17,122 bases of DNA from NCBI GenBank assembly GCA_004380135.1, contig QXCR01000322.1, positions 1 to 17,122 of the forward strand, read 5' to 3'. The position numbers and the translations under genes were made by a program. This document shows, in pieces, positions 9,242 to 17,122 of the stretch. The stretch comes from Stemphylium vesicarium. Taxonomy: Eukaryota; Ascomycota; Dothideomycetes; Pleosporales; Pleosporaceae. Under the pieces are notes generated by a model that saw nothing but the letters and a program-made list of their open reading frames with translations, had not been told where the DNA came from and searched no databases. Within the stretch, counting starts at the first letter, position 1. Each line of letters begins with the position of its first letter.

Positions 9242-10546
9242 ATGCCTCCCCTCCTTCTGCTGCGAGCCCTCCTGCGCGAAGCCTCGTACCTCCCCGATGC
9301 CACAGCTCGCACCTACTTTCGTCGCTACATCGTCGCCCGCTTCAAGGCCTACCAGCCCCGTCAAAATGCCGTCGCGTCGGTGGATGTCCAGGCAGTCGAG
9401 AAATACAGGCATAGGAGCTTCAGGAGGCGGCAGATGGCCATCATCAATGAGCGCACGCGCCCCATGCTGAGGAAGGCCCAGAAGGGCTTGAATTTCCTGC
9501 GCCGCGCAAACCAGGGCGAAATACCATGTCTGCAAAAGGTGCTCTTCTTTGCGTATGGGCGCATGGGCCGGCGAAAATATGCTCTACTGGAAGATGTGCT
9601 GAAGCCGGATCCCATCATGGACGGCGGCGCATCACCATCCCCAAATATGATTAGCCCGACGCCGCTCCAGAAGCTCTATCACAGCAACAAGCGCTACCTT
9701 CAATTCTTCGATGCCCCTAAAGCCAGTTCCAAGACGCACTTCTCCATCTCCATCTCCGACCGCTACTCGCGATTGCGCGCCGTTCTCAGGTCTCAGCACC
9801 AAAAAGGCATCTCTATCCACCGAGAGCTAAAGGGCCCCGTGATGAAGACTCCCATCAACAACGTGTGGGAGCGGCCTATGCCGATAAAGAGGGCGCGGAA
9901 CAATGTGGGAAGATGGTATGCAGAAACCATGACGAGGATGCTGCCCCCTCTGCCCAATGATGAATGGGATAAGATGCATGCCATGATGGTTGGAGAGCAG
10001 CATATTAGTCTGGTCAAGCGCAGAGCATGCGCCCTAGATTCAAGTCCTGAGCCTGCTACAGAACAGGACATCTTCTCCTCCACAGTAGACGAAGCCATGT
10101 CCTTGAACAAACCTAGTCGGGCAGATAAGCCCGCAGGCATGCAGCGCCCACATGCCATCACCCCCAAGTTCATGCGACGACTTTACACCAAGCTTTTAAT
10201 GTTGTGTTGTAAGCTCGACTATGACCACGAGCACAAGCGGTGGAAAGCCACCTGGGGCGAACCGAGTAAGACCATCAAACCAGCCCTCTACACAATCCCC
10301 ACCGACCAATCGCTGTTCGCCGGCGTTGACGAAAAAGGACACATTCCGAAAGCGCCCAAGAAACACAGTCTGGACAAGTCTGCCCATGTGCAGCCACGAA
10401 ATGCCGAAGGAGAATATCTACGCTTTCCCTTTTATGCCGAGTTCCTCCCCCAAACCAATCCCATTCGTAAAGAGCTGGATGAATGGAAGAGAAAGCGTGT
10501 CGCCGCTGCTACTGCTGCACAAGTCCAGAAGCGGAAGGTGTCTTAG
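9242..10546 (+). CDS. LYR-motif protein, Cup1-like
   Basis: A single exon encodes 434 residues. The N-terminus (residues 4-37) has the pattern of the LYR superfamily: LLLLRALLREASYLPD followed by aromatic and basic residues YFRRYIVARF. The classic tyrosine of L-Y-R is replaced by leucine (LLR at 6-8). Fungal Cup1-like proteins combine such an N-terminus with a long, poorly conserved basic C-terminal part; here the remainder is rich in lysine and arginine and ends in KRKVS. LYR proteins act in mitochondria with the acyl carrier protein in complex assembly or iron-sulfur delivery, so a mitochondrial role is likely, but the exact function is unknown. I chose the ATG at 9242 because conservation begins there; the open frame upstream to 8924 is repeat-derived. 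The name rests on recalled family pattern, not on a search. Confidence 0.75.
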   Translation: MPPLLLLRALLREASYLPDATARTYFRRYIVARFKAYQPRQNAVASVDVQAVEKYRHRSFRRRQMAIINERTRPMLRKAQKGLNFLRRANQGEIPCLQKVLFFAYGRMGRRKYALLEDVLKPDPIMDGGASPSPNMISPTPLQKLYHSNKRYLQFFDAPKASSKTHFSISISDRYSRLRAVLRSQHQKGISIHRELKGPVMKTPINNVWERPMPIKRARNNVGRWYAETMTRMLPPLPNDEWDKMHAMMVGEQHISLVKRRACALDSSPEPATEQDIFSSTVDEAMSLNKPSRADKPAGMQRPHAITPKFMRRLYTKLLMLCCKLDYDHEHKRWKATWGEPSKTIKPALYTIPTDQSLFAGVDEKGHIPKAPKKHSLDKSAHVQPRNAEGEYLRFPFYAEFLPQTNPIRKELDEWKRKRVAAATAAQVQKRKVS

Positions 10547-10715
10547 GTGGGGCAAGCCGAATGCCGATGGATGAGCACCGGTGTGCATCTCGGACTAGTC
10601 GCACCCCGCAACGCGACTTAGGGCGCGTCAGGCGTCGGACATCAACAAAACGCGGGGGGTACCCGCCTACTTTTACAACCAATTGCAGGAGCCTAGAATG
10701 AATCATCACGACACA

Positions 10716-11288
10716 ATGGCATCAAGCAGCGCAACAGTCCGCTACGCACGTCGCGAAGGTACGTTGAAGCCACGCTAGTCGACTGACTAAGCTGACGTAG
10801 TCGATACAGACGTGCCTACCATCCTATCTCTCATCCGCGAATTGGCTGACTACGAAAAGTCCAGTTCCGGGGTCGAAGCAACCGAAGAGTCCCTTACACG
10901 CACACTAGCGCACTACGACCCTTCTACGTCGACCTTTTCTGAAGGCTTCGCTCGTACCATCCTTCTCACCGATCCCGATGGCACCATCGCCGGCATGTCG
11001 CTTTGGTTCTACAGCTACAGCACTTGGACTAGCGAACCAGGCATATACATGGAAGACCTATTCGTTAGAGAAAATTACAGGAAGAAGGGTTATGGGAAGA
11101 GACTCTTGAAGGAGGTCGCCAAGGAAGTGGTCAAGGTGGGCGGCAAGAGACTCGAATGGAGCTGCCTGGATTGGAACAAACCCAGCCTGGACTTTTACGA
11201 GAGCGACGCCATTGGTGCGAAGAGAAAGGATGCATGGGTCGGCTTACGGGTTGACGGCGATGCACTGAGTAAGCTAGCGAACTCGTGA
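10716..11288 (+). CDS. GNAT N-acetyltransferase, spermidine/thialysine (SSAT) type
   Basis: Members transfer acetyl from acetyl-CoA to amines such as polyamines or thialysine. Exons are 10716-10758 and 10810-11288 with a 51-nt intron (donor GTACGT, acceptor TACAG), giving 173 residues, the usual size. That join gives RREDVPTILSLIRELADYEK, which fits the family; an alternative acceptor at 10800 would insert three residues (VDT before DVP) and cannot be excluded. The acetyl-CoA loop is RKKGYG at 105-110, preceded by MEDLFV (95-100) and followed by LDWNKPSLDFYE (about 134-145), matching SSAT motifs. The later residues, W-V-G-L-R then LSKLA, also fit. An in-frame ATG at 10698 would add MNHHDT; I prefer 10716 for its stronger context (A at -3, G at +4). 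The gene is convergent with the dehydrogenase, 77 bp between stops. Confidence 0.9.
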
Positions 11289-11365
11289 TGCTTCAGACGC
11301 ATCAAAGTAGCCCACCCGGATCATCATTCAGAAACAGCCCCAATTCACGATTTATATATCACATG

Positions 11366-12556
11366 CTATGTCTTGACCTTCAGCGGCTTCACCCCCACCT
11401 TCGCCGCCTCCTCATTCAACGCATCAACCTCCGCCCGCACCAGCGGAATCCCCATCTCCTCCCTCTCCCTCTGCACCACCTGCTCCACCTCCCCCGGAAA
11501 ATAAATCCTGTCCACCCCCGCCGCCTTCTCCGCGCCCACCACCCTCTCATAGAGGTACTGCATGCGCAGTCTAAACTCATCCAGACTCATGAACAAATCC
11601 GGCTTAATAGCGACGAGGAAATGCCCGACGTCCGAGGGCGCTGATGGGTCATAAGGACCCGTTACATGCCCCGCAAACGCCGACCCAGAAAAAACCCCAG
11701 AAAACACATCCATCATGACGGCTAACCCCGACCCTTTAGGTCCGCCCATGGGCAGCATGACGCCCCCGTTCAGCGCAGCGCTGGGATCCGTCGTCGGCTT
11801 GCCCTCCTTATCCAGCGCCCAATCAGCCGGAATACTCTCACCGCGCCTCTTGGCTTTGTAAATCTTGCCGCGCGCGGCAACAGACGGCGCCATGTCGAGG
11901 ATAAACGGGGTTCCGCCTTCAGCGCCGCCGGGAGCGCCGCAGGCAATAGGTGAGACGCCGAGGAGTTTCTCTCGGGCGCCGTAAGGGGGTAGAGCCGGGC
12001 TGGAGTTTGTGAAGACGAGGGACATCATGTTTGCATCGAGGGCTTTTTGCACGATCCACGCGCTCATGCCGAAATGGTTTGAGTGGGCTATGCTGGTTAG
12101 GCCTATGCCGTAGATCTGTTGTATAACATCTTAGCTTTAACTGTCCCGTTTTCTTTACATCGCAGTACATGTTCTGAAACTAATATGAACAACCACGTGA
12201 TCTGACAGAAGCATCCAACATACCTTGGCCGCCTCAATCGCAGCCGCTATGCCCACATCAGCAGCCACGAAACCCCACCCATTGCGTGCATCGACCTGCG
12301 TTACCACGGGTGTGACCTGCTTGATCTCGGGTGTTGCTGAGCCGTCCAAGACGCCTTGGCGCAGCCGCTCGAGGTACGATGGGATGCGGTTCATGCCGTG
12401 TGTGTCGACGCCACGCAGGTCAGCAGCAATTAAGCATCGTGCGACGGTGCGTGCATTTTCTTGGCTCACGTTGTTTGCGACGAGGACTTCGTAGACGAAT
12501 GTTTCGGCGTCGTAGGCGGCGATGTGGATTTTTGGGGAGGGAGAGGGGTCAGACAT
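11366..12556 (-). CDS. Ldh2/MDH2-family NAD(P)-dependent malate/L-lactate-type dehydrogenase
   Basis: The family (malate, L-sulfolactate, ureidoglycolate and delta1-piperideine-2-carboxylate enzymes) oxidises 2-hydroxy acids or reduces related imines with NAD(P)H. Exons are 12556-12224 and 12115-11366, with a 108-nt intron (GTATGT, branch GCTAAG, acceptor ACAG), giving 360 residues. Signatures include AADLRGVDTHGM at 44-55, the catalytic region IAHSNHFG at 120-127, NSSPALPPYG at 148-157, ILDMAPSVAARGKI, PTTDPSAALNGG, and MGGPKGSGLAV around 234-242. No targeting signal is evident, so it is probably cytosolic. The frame continues upstream to an ATG at 12682 that would add 42 residues; that stretch is unlike the family, and the TF-like palindromes lie just beyond it, so I prefer 12556. 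The substrate cannot be chosen from sequence. Confidence 0.9.
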
Positions 12557-12687
12557 GTCGAAAAGAAATTGATCTCTTCCTCTGTAATTAGAGAGATGTG
12601 GTGCTGTGTTTGTCAAGCCTACAGGTGTTCGACTGCTCTTGTTGATGCCTTGTAGAGTCTTATTTACAGCTGGCGACGGCATGCTTC

Positions 12688-12708
12688 GGAGCGGAAATAG
12701 CCCGCTCC
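12688..12708. promoter_or_regulatory. Inverted repeat GGAGCGG-N7-CCGCTCC, candidate Zn2Cys6 site
   Basis: A perfect 7-bp inverted repeat with a 7-bp spacer contains the triplet pair CGG-N7-CCG, the format bound by Zn2Cys6 dimers. It lies 104 bp upstream of the regulator's start and 132 bp upstream of the dehydrogenase start. The binding protein is not shown by sequence; the neighbouring regulator is the obvious candidate. Confidence 0.5.
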
Positions 12709-12729
12709 CTCACGATTCTGCGGGCGCGA

Positions 12730-12742
12730 CGGAGAAACTCCG
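12730..12742. promoter_or_regulatory. Second inverted repeat CGGAG-N3-CTCCG
   Basis: A perfect 5-bp inverted repeat sits 21 bp after the first and reuses its CGGAG core (also present at 12687-12691). It lies 70 bp upstream of the regulator's ATG. Together the two could form a composite operator. Confidence 0.4.
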
Positions 12743-12811
12743 CAACTCACCACTTTCCATCGACGACGCATTGTGCGAGCATCCTCCCAACGGACCCCAC
12801 CCGAAAGCAAA

Positions 12812-14994
12812 ATGAGTCGGAATCCGCGTCTTCGCCTCGCGTGTGCTCGATGCCAGCGACGGAAAATTCGGGTAAGTGCTACCGCGAGTCAACGGAATCG
12901 ATAGGTGAAGCAAGAGGGTAACTAGAGTTCGTGTAAAGTGCGACGGACAGTATCCGGTGTGCGGCAATTGTACGCGCGCATCCGCGGAATGTGTCGATGG
13001 TGATAGTACAAGGCTCCGTCCGGCTCCTCGGGAGCGGGTGTCTGAACGTGAGGTGCCACGTCTGCGGAGACGCATCGAATGGTTGGAGTCCATCATTCGC
13101 GATAGACTGCCGGACATGGATTTGGCTGGCGAAACTCCCCCACAAGAAACCACTGGCCCCAGGGCCGACCAACAAGAAGCACTGCATGATATGGTTGGAA
13201 ATGCTCCCGCGTCAATCAACCCGTTAATACCACCTGATCAGCGTGCTCACGAAATCGGGCTCATATCAATTGGAGCAAACTCTGATCAAAAGTACATTGG
13301 TCCTTCTAGTGGCTACTTTCTCGCGCGGTTGCTCCTTACCAGATCACCACAAAGGAACAGGGACGACATTCCCGAACTAAAACTGAACACATCTGGGAGC
13401 CAATTCATGATCAACGAGCTTGTGGACGCGACCAAGGGCTCGTTGCCTTTACCAAACCGCACACTGGCAAATCGGCTCCGCGATGTGTACTTCGATACAA
13501 TCCACCCCCAGTGGCCGGTCCTTCACCCACCTTCTTTCTCAGCTGCGTTTGATCAAATGAGTTCGCAGGAAGGCCCAAACATGGCCACTCTCCAAGAAGA
13601 CCCACACATATGTTTCCAAGTATACATTGTCTTGGCCATCTCTGCAACAGTACTCTCATACCGAAACAAACGTCAATTCTCTGGTGAATCATATTGCCTC
13701 TCAGCATTGCAGTACCTCCATCAATTAAACCTCCAGAGTTCAGTACAAGGGTTGCAATGCATGCTCTTGCTTCTTGTCTTCACTCTGCACAATCCACACA
13801 TGCGACTTAGTATATGGCATCTCAACTACCAATGTCTTGCCGTCGCTGTAGATCTGGGTCTGCAGAGAAATGTTACGGCTAGGACTGGTATCTCTTTGCT
13901 AGACCAAGAGATGAGAACGCGCCTCTTCTGGGTAGTATATACCTTCGATCGCACTATTTCTACCATCATGGGCCGTCCGATTGGGTTGCGCGATGAAGCT
14001 TGTGAGCTAAGGGTGCGTTTATGACTACCTCCTCCCTTGACAGTTTATTAACACTTGACAGCTACCGCAGGATATCGACGATGAGACCCTCACGGGAGCA
14101 GAGTCAAATCCCACTCCACACAGCAAGATCTCAATCTCTATCCATCTATTCAAATTAGCAAAGCTCACCTCAGAGTTCAAATACGTTGCGAACAGCATCG
14201 TGCACTCCGTACCAGCCTACGCATATCCACCAATCACCGACATCGCCGCATGGCAACTCGACATGCTTGATCGCTTGGATCACTGGAATGCCGATCTCCC
14301 GCAACACGACTGCGATAACTCCTACATGAAGACTCTCTGCGAGATTCGCTACCACACGATGAGAATGTTACTCCTACGGCCCAGCCCCGCCATACCCGTA
14401 CCCTCACAAACATCACTAACAGCCTGTCACGCATCCGCGCGTCAGGTATTGCGGCTGTATAGCAGACTGAACCGCCAACAGCTGCTTATATATGACTGGC
14501 TTACTCTGCACGGAATGGTCTCAAGCACGATTACAATGCTGTATTGTACGCGATCGGTACCTGATATTGCGCGAAACACGGACATCGAGAATTTCGTGGG
14601 CGACATGAACATCAGCGTGAGCACCCTTAGTTCCATGGGGGAGCATTGGACGGGTGCGAGGCGCGCTCACGATGTTCTTGAAGATCTGGGCACAGCGACG
14701 TTGCGCTGGATCAGGAGTCTAGAGACGCGAGAGGAACGGGTGGTGGACTCGCTCAACGACGGTAATGCTGTTATTGATCATGCTGCGGTGGACGGTGCAT
14801 CACTCGGAGGTAATGGGGCGGTAGAATCAAACGCTCCGGATAACCTTTACATTGACCCTTCGATAGGGTCTAACGCGTTCGACCAAACAAACTTGTTCGG
14901 CGATAATACGGACGTTGACGCATTCATGCGCAGTCTGTTTGATGGCTTTATCCCGCAAGCGGATATTTTTGATGCTTTTTCGCAGGGTTCCTAG
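12812..14994 (+). CDS. Zn2Cys6 fungal-specific transcription factor
   Basis: Exons are 12812-12871, 12939-14012 and 14062-14994, with introns of 67 and 49 nt, giving 688 residues. The first intron splits the zinc cluster; spliced, it reads C11-X2-C14-X6-C21-X6-C28-X2-C31-X6-C38, a complete binuclear cluster. A likely dimerisation helix follows (RLRRRIEWLESIIRDRL, about 61-77). The middle homology (Fungal_trans) region starts around residue 195 (NRLRDVYFDTIHPQWPVLHPPSF) and includes FWVVYTFDRTISTIMGRPIGLRDEACELR, joining LPQDIDDETL across the second intron. The C-terminal tail is acidic and glycine/asparagine-rich and may activate transcription. It should act in the nucleus as a dimer on paired CGG triplets. 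The dehydrogenase gene divergent from it is the likeliest target (inference). The regulated pathway cannot be named. Confidence 0.93.
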
Positions 14995-15463
14995 CGTTCT
15001 GGGTTCACAGCTAATGTGAGAGAGGAGGTATCCGCGCGCGTATGCACTTGGCTCACGCTTCCTGTCTGAAACTGCGACAGCCTCTTTTATGTACTCATCT
15101 AGGTCGCGAGCACATGATATTACGGTAATCATACTTGCACAGTGTGCAGCATGCGCTTGGTTGTTCGCAGTAAGTCCGTCTAATGGTATTATCCCATCCA
15201 TTCATGATACGTGAAAGAGCGGTTCTGGCACACGAGCTGTCAGTATGAGCTCTTCAAATGTATGTAACAGCGACCAAAACTAGGGTCCTGACACCAATAC
15301 AGATGTTACCAAGCACGGAGTGACTCTGACTCCGGTTTGAGCTCTACCGGACTGAAAGCTGCGGCCGACTCCAACGGAACCAAGCGCCTTTCACTCCGAC
15401 GAATCTAGCCTTCTGGTAGGGCGCATCGCATCTACATTACAAATCTGAGCGCCAAACAGCACG
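14995..15463. other. Intergenic region upstream of the epoxide hydrolase gene
   Basis: I see no gene here. The right half is rich in CCG/CGG and ACTCC/GGAGT words and contains the CGG-N11-CCG site listed separately. The left part must hold the 3' end of the regulator's transcript. Confidence 0.5.
15331..15351. promoter_or_regulatory. TCCGGT-N9-ACCGGA inverted repeat (Gal4-format CGG-N11-CCG)
   Basis: The perfect 6-bp inverted repeat places CGG at 15333-15335 and CCG at 15347-15349 with 11 bases between, the spacing of Gal4-type Zn2Cys6 sites. It lies about 113 bp upstream of the TATA box of the epoxide hydrolase gene, a normal position for an upstream activating site. Which factor binds is unknown. 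Confidence 0.4.
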
Positions 15464-15470
15464 TATATAA
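15464..15470 (+). promoter_or_regulatory. TATA box of the epoxide hydrolase gene
   Basis: TATATAA lies 57 bp upstream of the ATG at 15527, in a suitable position for a short 5' untranslated region. TATA-containing promoters in fungi tend to belong to regulated rather than housekeeping genes. Confidence 0.6.
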
Positions 15471-15526
15471 CCTCTCGCGGCCCCCTACTTCAGAACTCAG
15501 CATTGCCGAAGAACCAACGAGACGAC

Positions 15527-16549
15527 ATGGACGCCTTCCAGAAAAAGACACTGAAAACCTCGCGAGGATACACGTACATCTACTACGTGAGCGACGGCGA
15601 TGCGTCACTCCCAACCCTCGTTCTCCTCCACGGCTGGCCCGACCACGCGGCAATGTGGAAAGACGTCGCCACAGGCCTTAAGTCATCAACCCGCTACGCT
15701 ATGATTATCCCCGATATGCTGGGATACGACGGCACTGACAAGCCCACCTCCCCCGCTGAATACCGCTTCGACAGCATGACCAATGATCTCACCGAAATCC
15801 TCGACGCAGAAGGTTCACTCAAAGTAGTCTCAATCGGCCACGACTGGGGCTCCGAAGCCGCATCCCGGCTCTACAACTTCCACCCCGACCGCGTGGTCGG
15901 CCTTGTCAACATCAACGTACCCTACATACCCCCCAGCAGTGAAGAATTCAACATCGACACGTTCAACGCGCGAACCAAGGCAACACTCGGCGTAGAAATG
16001 TTCTCGTACTGGGACGTCTTCGCGGCGCCAGACGGGCACAAGCTGCTTGAGCAAAACCTAGATCGCACATTCCGCCTTCAGCACGGCGAAGGAAAAACAC
16101 TAACGGAGATTTTTACAGTCCCCGGTGCGATGCAGTCCTATCTCACTACTGGCGATCGTGAGTTCGGGCTGCGCCAGTATGCACGGGAGCCAGGGTTCAA
16201 AGACGCGTTTATGCAGCGGATGAGGCGCGATGGGTTTCAGGGCCCTCAGTGCTGGTATCTTGCTAAGAAGGATAATCATCAAAGTGCGAGTGATCGGACA
16301 TTGCCAGAGGGGAGAGAGGTGGTTAGTGTGCCGGCGCTGTATATCCCGTGTAAAGATGATCCGATGTGTCGGCCAGAGATTATCGCGCCGTATAAGGATG
16401 AGCTGTTGCCAAGGTTGGAGGTGGCGGACGTGATTGATGCGGCGCATTGGGTCGCGTATGAGAGGCCGGAGGAGGTTGTGAAGAGGATGAGGTCGTGGTT
16501 GGAGAGGAACTTTGGGGAGTTGGGTGTTTTTGGAAAGGTGGCATCGTAG
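15527..16549 (+). CDS. Alpha/beta-hydrolase, soluble epoxide hydrolase type
   Basis: A single exon encodes 340 residues, the usual size for a microbial or plant epoxide hydrolase lacking the mammalian phosphatase domain. Such enzymes open epoxides to diols through an aspartyl ester. Visible residues: oxyanion motif HGWP at 35-38, nucleophile Asp106 in GHDWGS, the charge-relay acid at Asp277 or Asp278 in CKDDP, and His307 in AHW. Candidate cap tyrosines are Tyr161 (FSYW) and Tyr244 (GPQCWY, aligned with the NWYR of soluble epoxide hydrolases). The segment EQNLDRTF also matches the family. With both tyrosines present, epoxide hydrolase is favoured over haloalkane dehalogenase. The frame is open a little upstream (to 15503), but the first ATG is at 15527. 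There is no signal peptide. It lies about 530 bp downstream of the Zn2Cys6 gene and could belong to the same regulon (inference). Confidence 0.92.
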   Translation: MDAFQKKTLKTSRGYTYIYYVSDGDASLPTLVLLHGWPDHAAMWKDVATGLKSSTRYAMIIPDMLGYDGTDKPTSPAEYRFDSMTNDLTEILDAEGSLKVVSIGHDWGSEAASRLYNFHPDRVVGLVNINVPYIPPSSEEFNIDTFNARTKATLGVEMFSYWDVFAAPDGHKLLEQNLDRTFRLQHGEGKTLTEIFTVPGAMQSYLTTGDREFGLRQYAREPGFKDAFMQRMRRDGFQGPQCWYLAKKDNHQSASDRTLPEGREVVSVPALYIPCKDDPMCRPEIIAPYKDELLPRLEVADVIDAAHWVAYERPEEVVKRMRSWLERNFGELGVFGKVAS

Positions 16550-17028
16550 GGCTGTGAATCGAAAAGGTCTACGTGCACTAAGGTTTTAGGGATGTTTTTG
16601 TAAAGGAACGAGAGTGTAATGACGAAAACCAAAACGATTTCTACGGGGTTAGCAGGGAAAGAGAAGAAGTGGTTGTTTGGTATAGATCCCTTGGATACTA
16701 CTACCCGGGGCCTCATAGGGTCTTTAACATATGGTTAGGATAGTTTACATTTTATAGAAGGGATGGATATAATAGACACTGCTTCAATCTTCTATGGAGA
16801 ATTAGGGAGTGGATATTCACACCCTAGGTTTAATATAAGGGAACCCAATGCCTGTGGTGAGGTTCTAGGCCTTCGTTGACCAAACTATTACCCTAACTAC
16901 CAACAAGCCCTGCTCTGACAAGTAATGCCTTACGTGGACTTTACACCAAAGCAATGTAAGACGCTCCCATGTTGTGATAGGCAGACTTAGACTGGCAAAT
17001 GGGTCGGGGTTGGGCCAGGGCTGGGCCA
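16550..17028. other. Gene-free right flank
   Basis: The 3' end of the epoxide hydrolase transcript must lie at the left. From about 16700 the sequence is TA-rich in places and shows no convincing coding frame. At 16999-17028 there is a purine-rich run in which a GGGTTGGGCCA-like word is repeated with small changes, leading straight into the terminal inverted repeat. It may be the edge of a transposable element. Confidence 0.45.
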
Positions 17029-17122
17029 GGGTTGGGTCGCCTAGATCGGAAAGTACTAGGCCGAATTGGTTCATACTATGATTGAGAGAGCCTAGTACTT
17101 TCCGATCTAGGCGACCCAACCC
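17029..17122. repeat. Perfect 33-bp inverted repeat at the window edge
   Basis: The arm 17029-17061 (starting GGGTTGGGTCGCCTAG) is the exact reverse complement of 17090-17122, with a 28-nt loop between. The outer arm ends exactly at the window edge, so the repeat may extend further. It resembles a fold-back or MITE terminus, and the GGGTTGGG/GGGCCAGGG words before it fit a repeated-element boundary. No family can be named. Confidence 0.8.

Larger units (their letters stand above)
12557..12811. promoter_or_regulatory. Shared divergent promoter of the dehydrogenase and the Zn2Cys6 regulator
   Basis: Only 255 bp separate the two start codons. The half nearer the regulator contains two GC-rich inverted repeats, described separately. 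A single regulator sitting next to and divergent from an enzyme gene is a common arrangement for pathway-specific control in fungi. Confidence 0.6.

Noticed and set aside
12557..12682. In-frame N-terminal extension of the dehydrogenase from an ATG at 12682
   Set aside because: The added 42 residues do not resemble the family, and conservation starts after 12556; kept only as an alternative start.
14827..15201. Minus-strand open frame of 124 codons at the end of the regulator gene
   Set aside because: It overlaps the 3' coding end of the Zn2Cys6 gene in antisense and shows no recognisable domain.
16999..17040. Guanine-rich repeated words suggestive of a telomere
   Set aside because: The words are GGGTTGGG and GGGCCAGGG, not the TTAGGG repeat of filamentous fungi, and they lead into an inverted repeat instead of a chromosome end.
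16865..17119. Minus-strand 84-codon frame through the right inverted repeat
   Set aside because: It reads through both repeat arms and a low-complexity guanine-rich run, so it is not credible as a gene.

Overview
The window looks like nuclear DNA of a filamentous ascomycete, probably a Dothideomycete or similar Pezizomycotina. Protein-coding genes of ordinary base composition carry short introns (49-108 nt) with GTNNGT-type donors. The left flank is an AT-rich tract with the dinucleotide signature of repeat-induced point mutation (RIP), and the repertoire (Zn2Cys6 regulator, adenylate-forming reductase, MBF-type APSES factor) is typical of these fungi. I see no plasmid, phage, rRNA, tRNA or CRISPR signal. 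Assignment below class level would be a guess.

Layout, left to right. Positions 1-1280 are gene-free: a RIP-mutated AT-rich tract interrupted by two near-identical 118-bp inverted elements (567-684 and 822-939) that escaped RIP. Next, on the minus strand, is a complete three-exon adenylate-forming reductase with A-T-R domains (1281-4555), followed by a 1.6-kb stretch without a convincing gene. The minus-strand MBP1-type APSES/ankyrin cell-cycle transcription factor (6138-8838) shares a 403-bp divergent promoter with a plus-strand LYR-motif Cup1-like protein (9242-10546). That promoter holds an ACGCGT (MCB) site, a CCAAT box and two short tandem repeats. A plus-strand GNAT acetyltransferase of the SSAT type (10716-11288) converges on a minus-strand Ldh2-family dehydrogenase (11366-12556). 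The dehydrogenase is divergent from a Zn2Cys6 regulator (12812-14994), and their 255-bp shared promoter holds two inverted repeats built from CGGAG/CTCCG-like half sites. A plus-strand soluble-type epoxide hydrolase (15527-16549) follows, with a clear TATA box and a Gal4-format CGG-N11-CCG site upstream. The right end is gene-free and finishes in a perfect 33-bp inverted repeat cut by the window edge.

How the genes fit together. MBP1, the LYR protein and the acetyltransferase look like conserved housekeeping genes. The reductase sits about 340 bp from RIP-mutated repeats, a common setting for fungal accessory or secondary-metabolism genes. The dehydrogenase/regulator pair, perhaps with the epoxide hydrolase, could be a small self-regulated catabolic module; this is inferred from arrangement and promoter palindromes only. 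Nothing in the window is clearly a new system. The least explained structures are the paired 118-bp elements, the promoter palindromes and the terminal inverted repeat.
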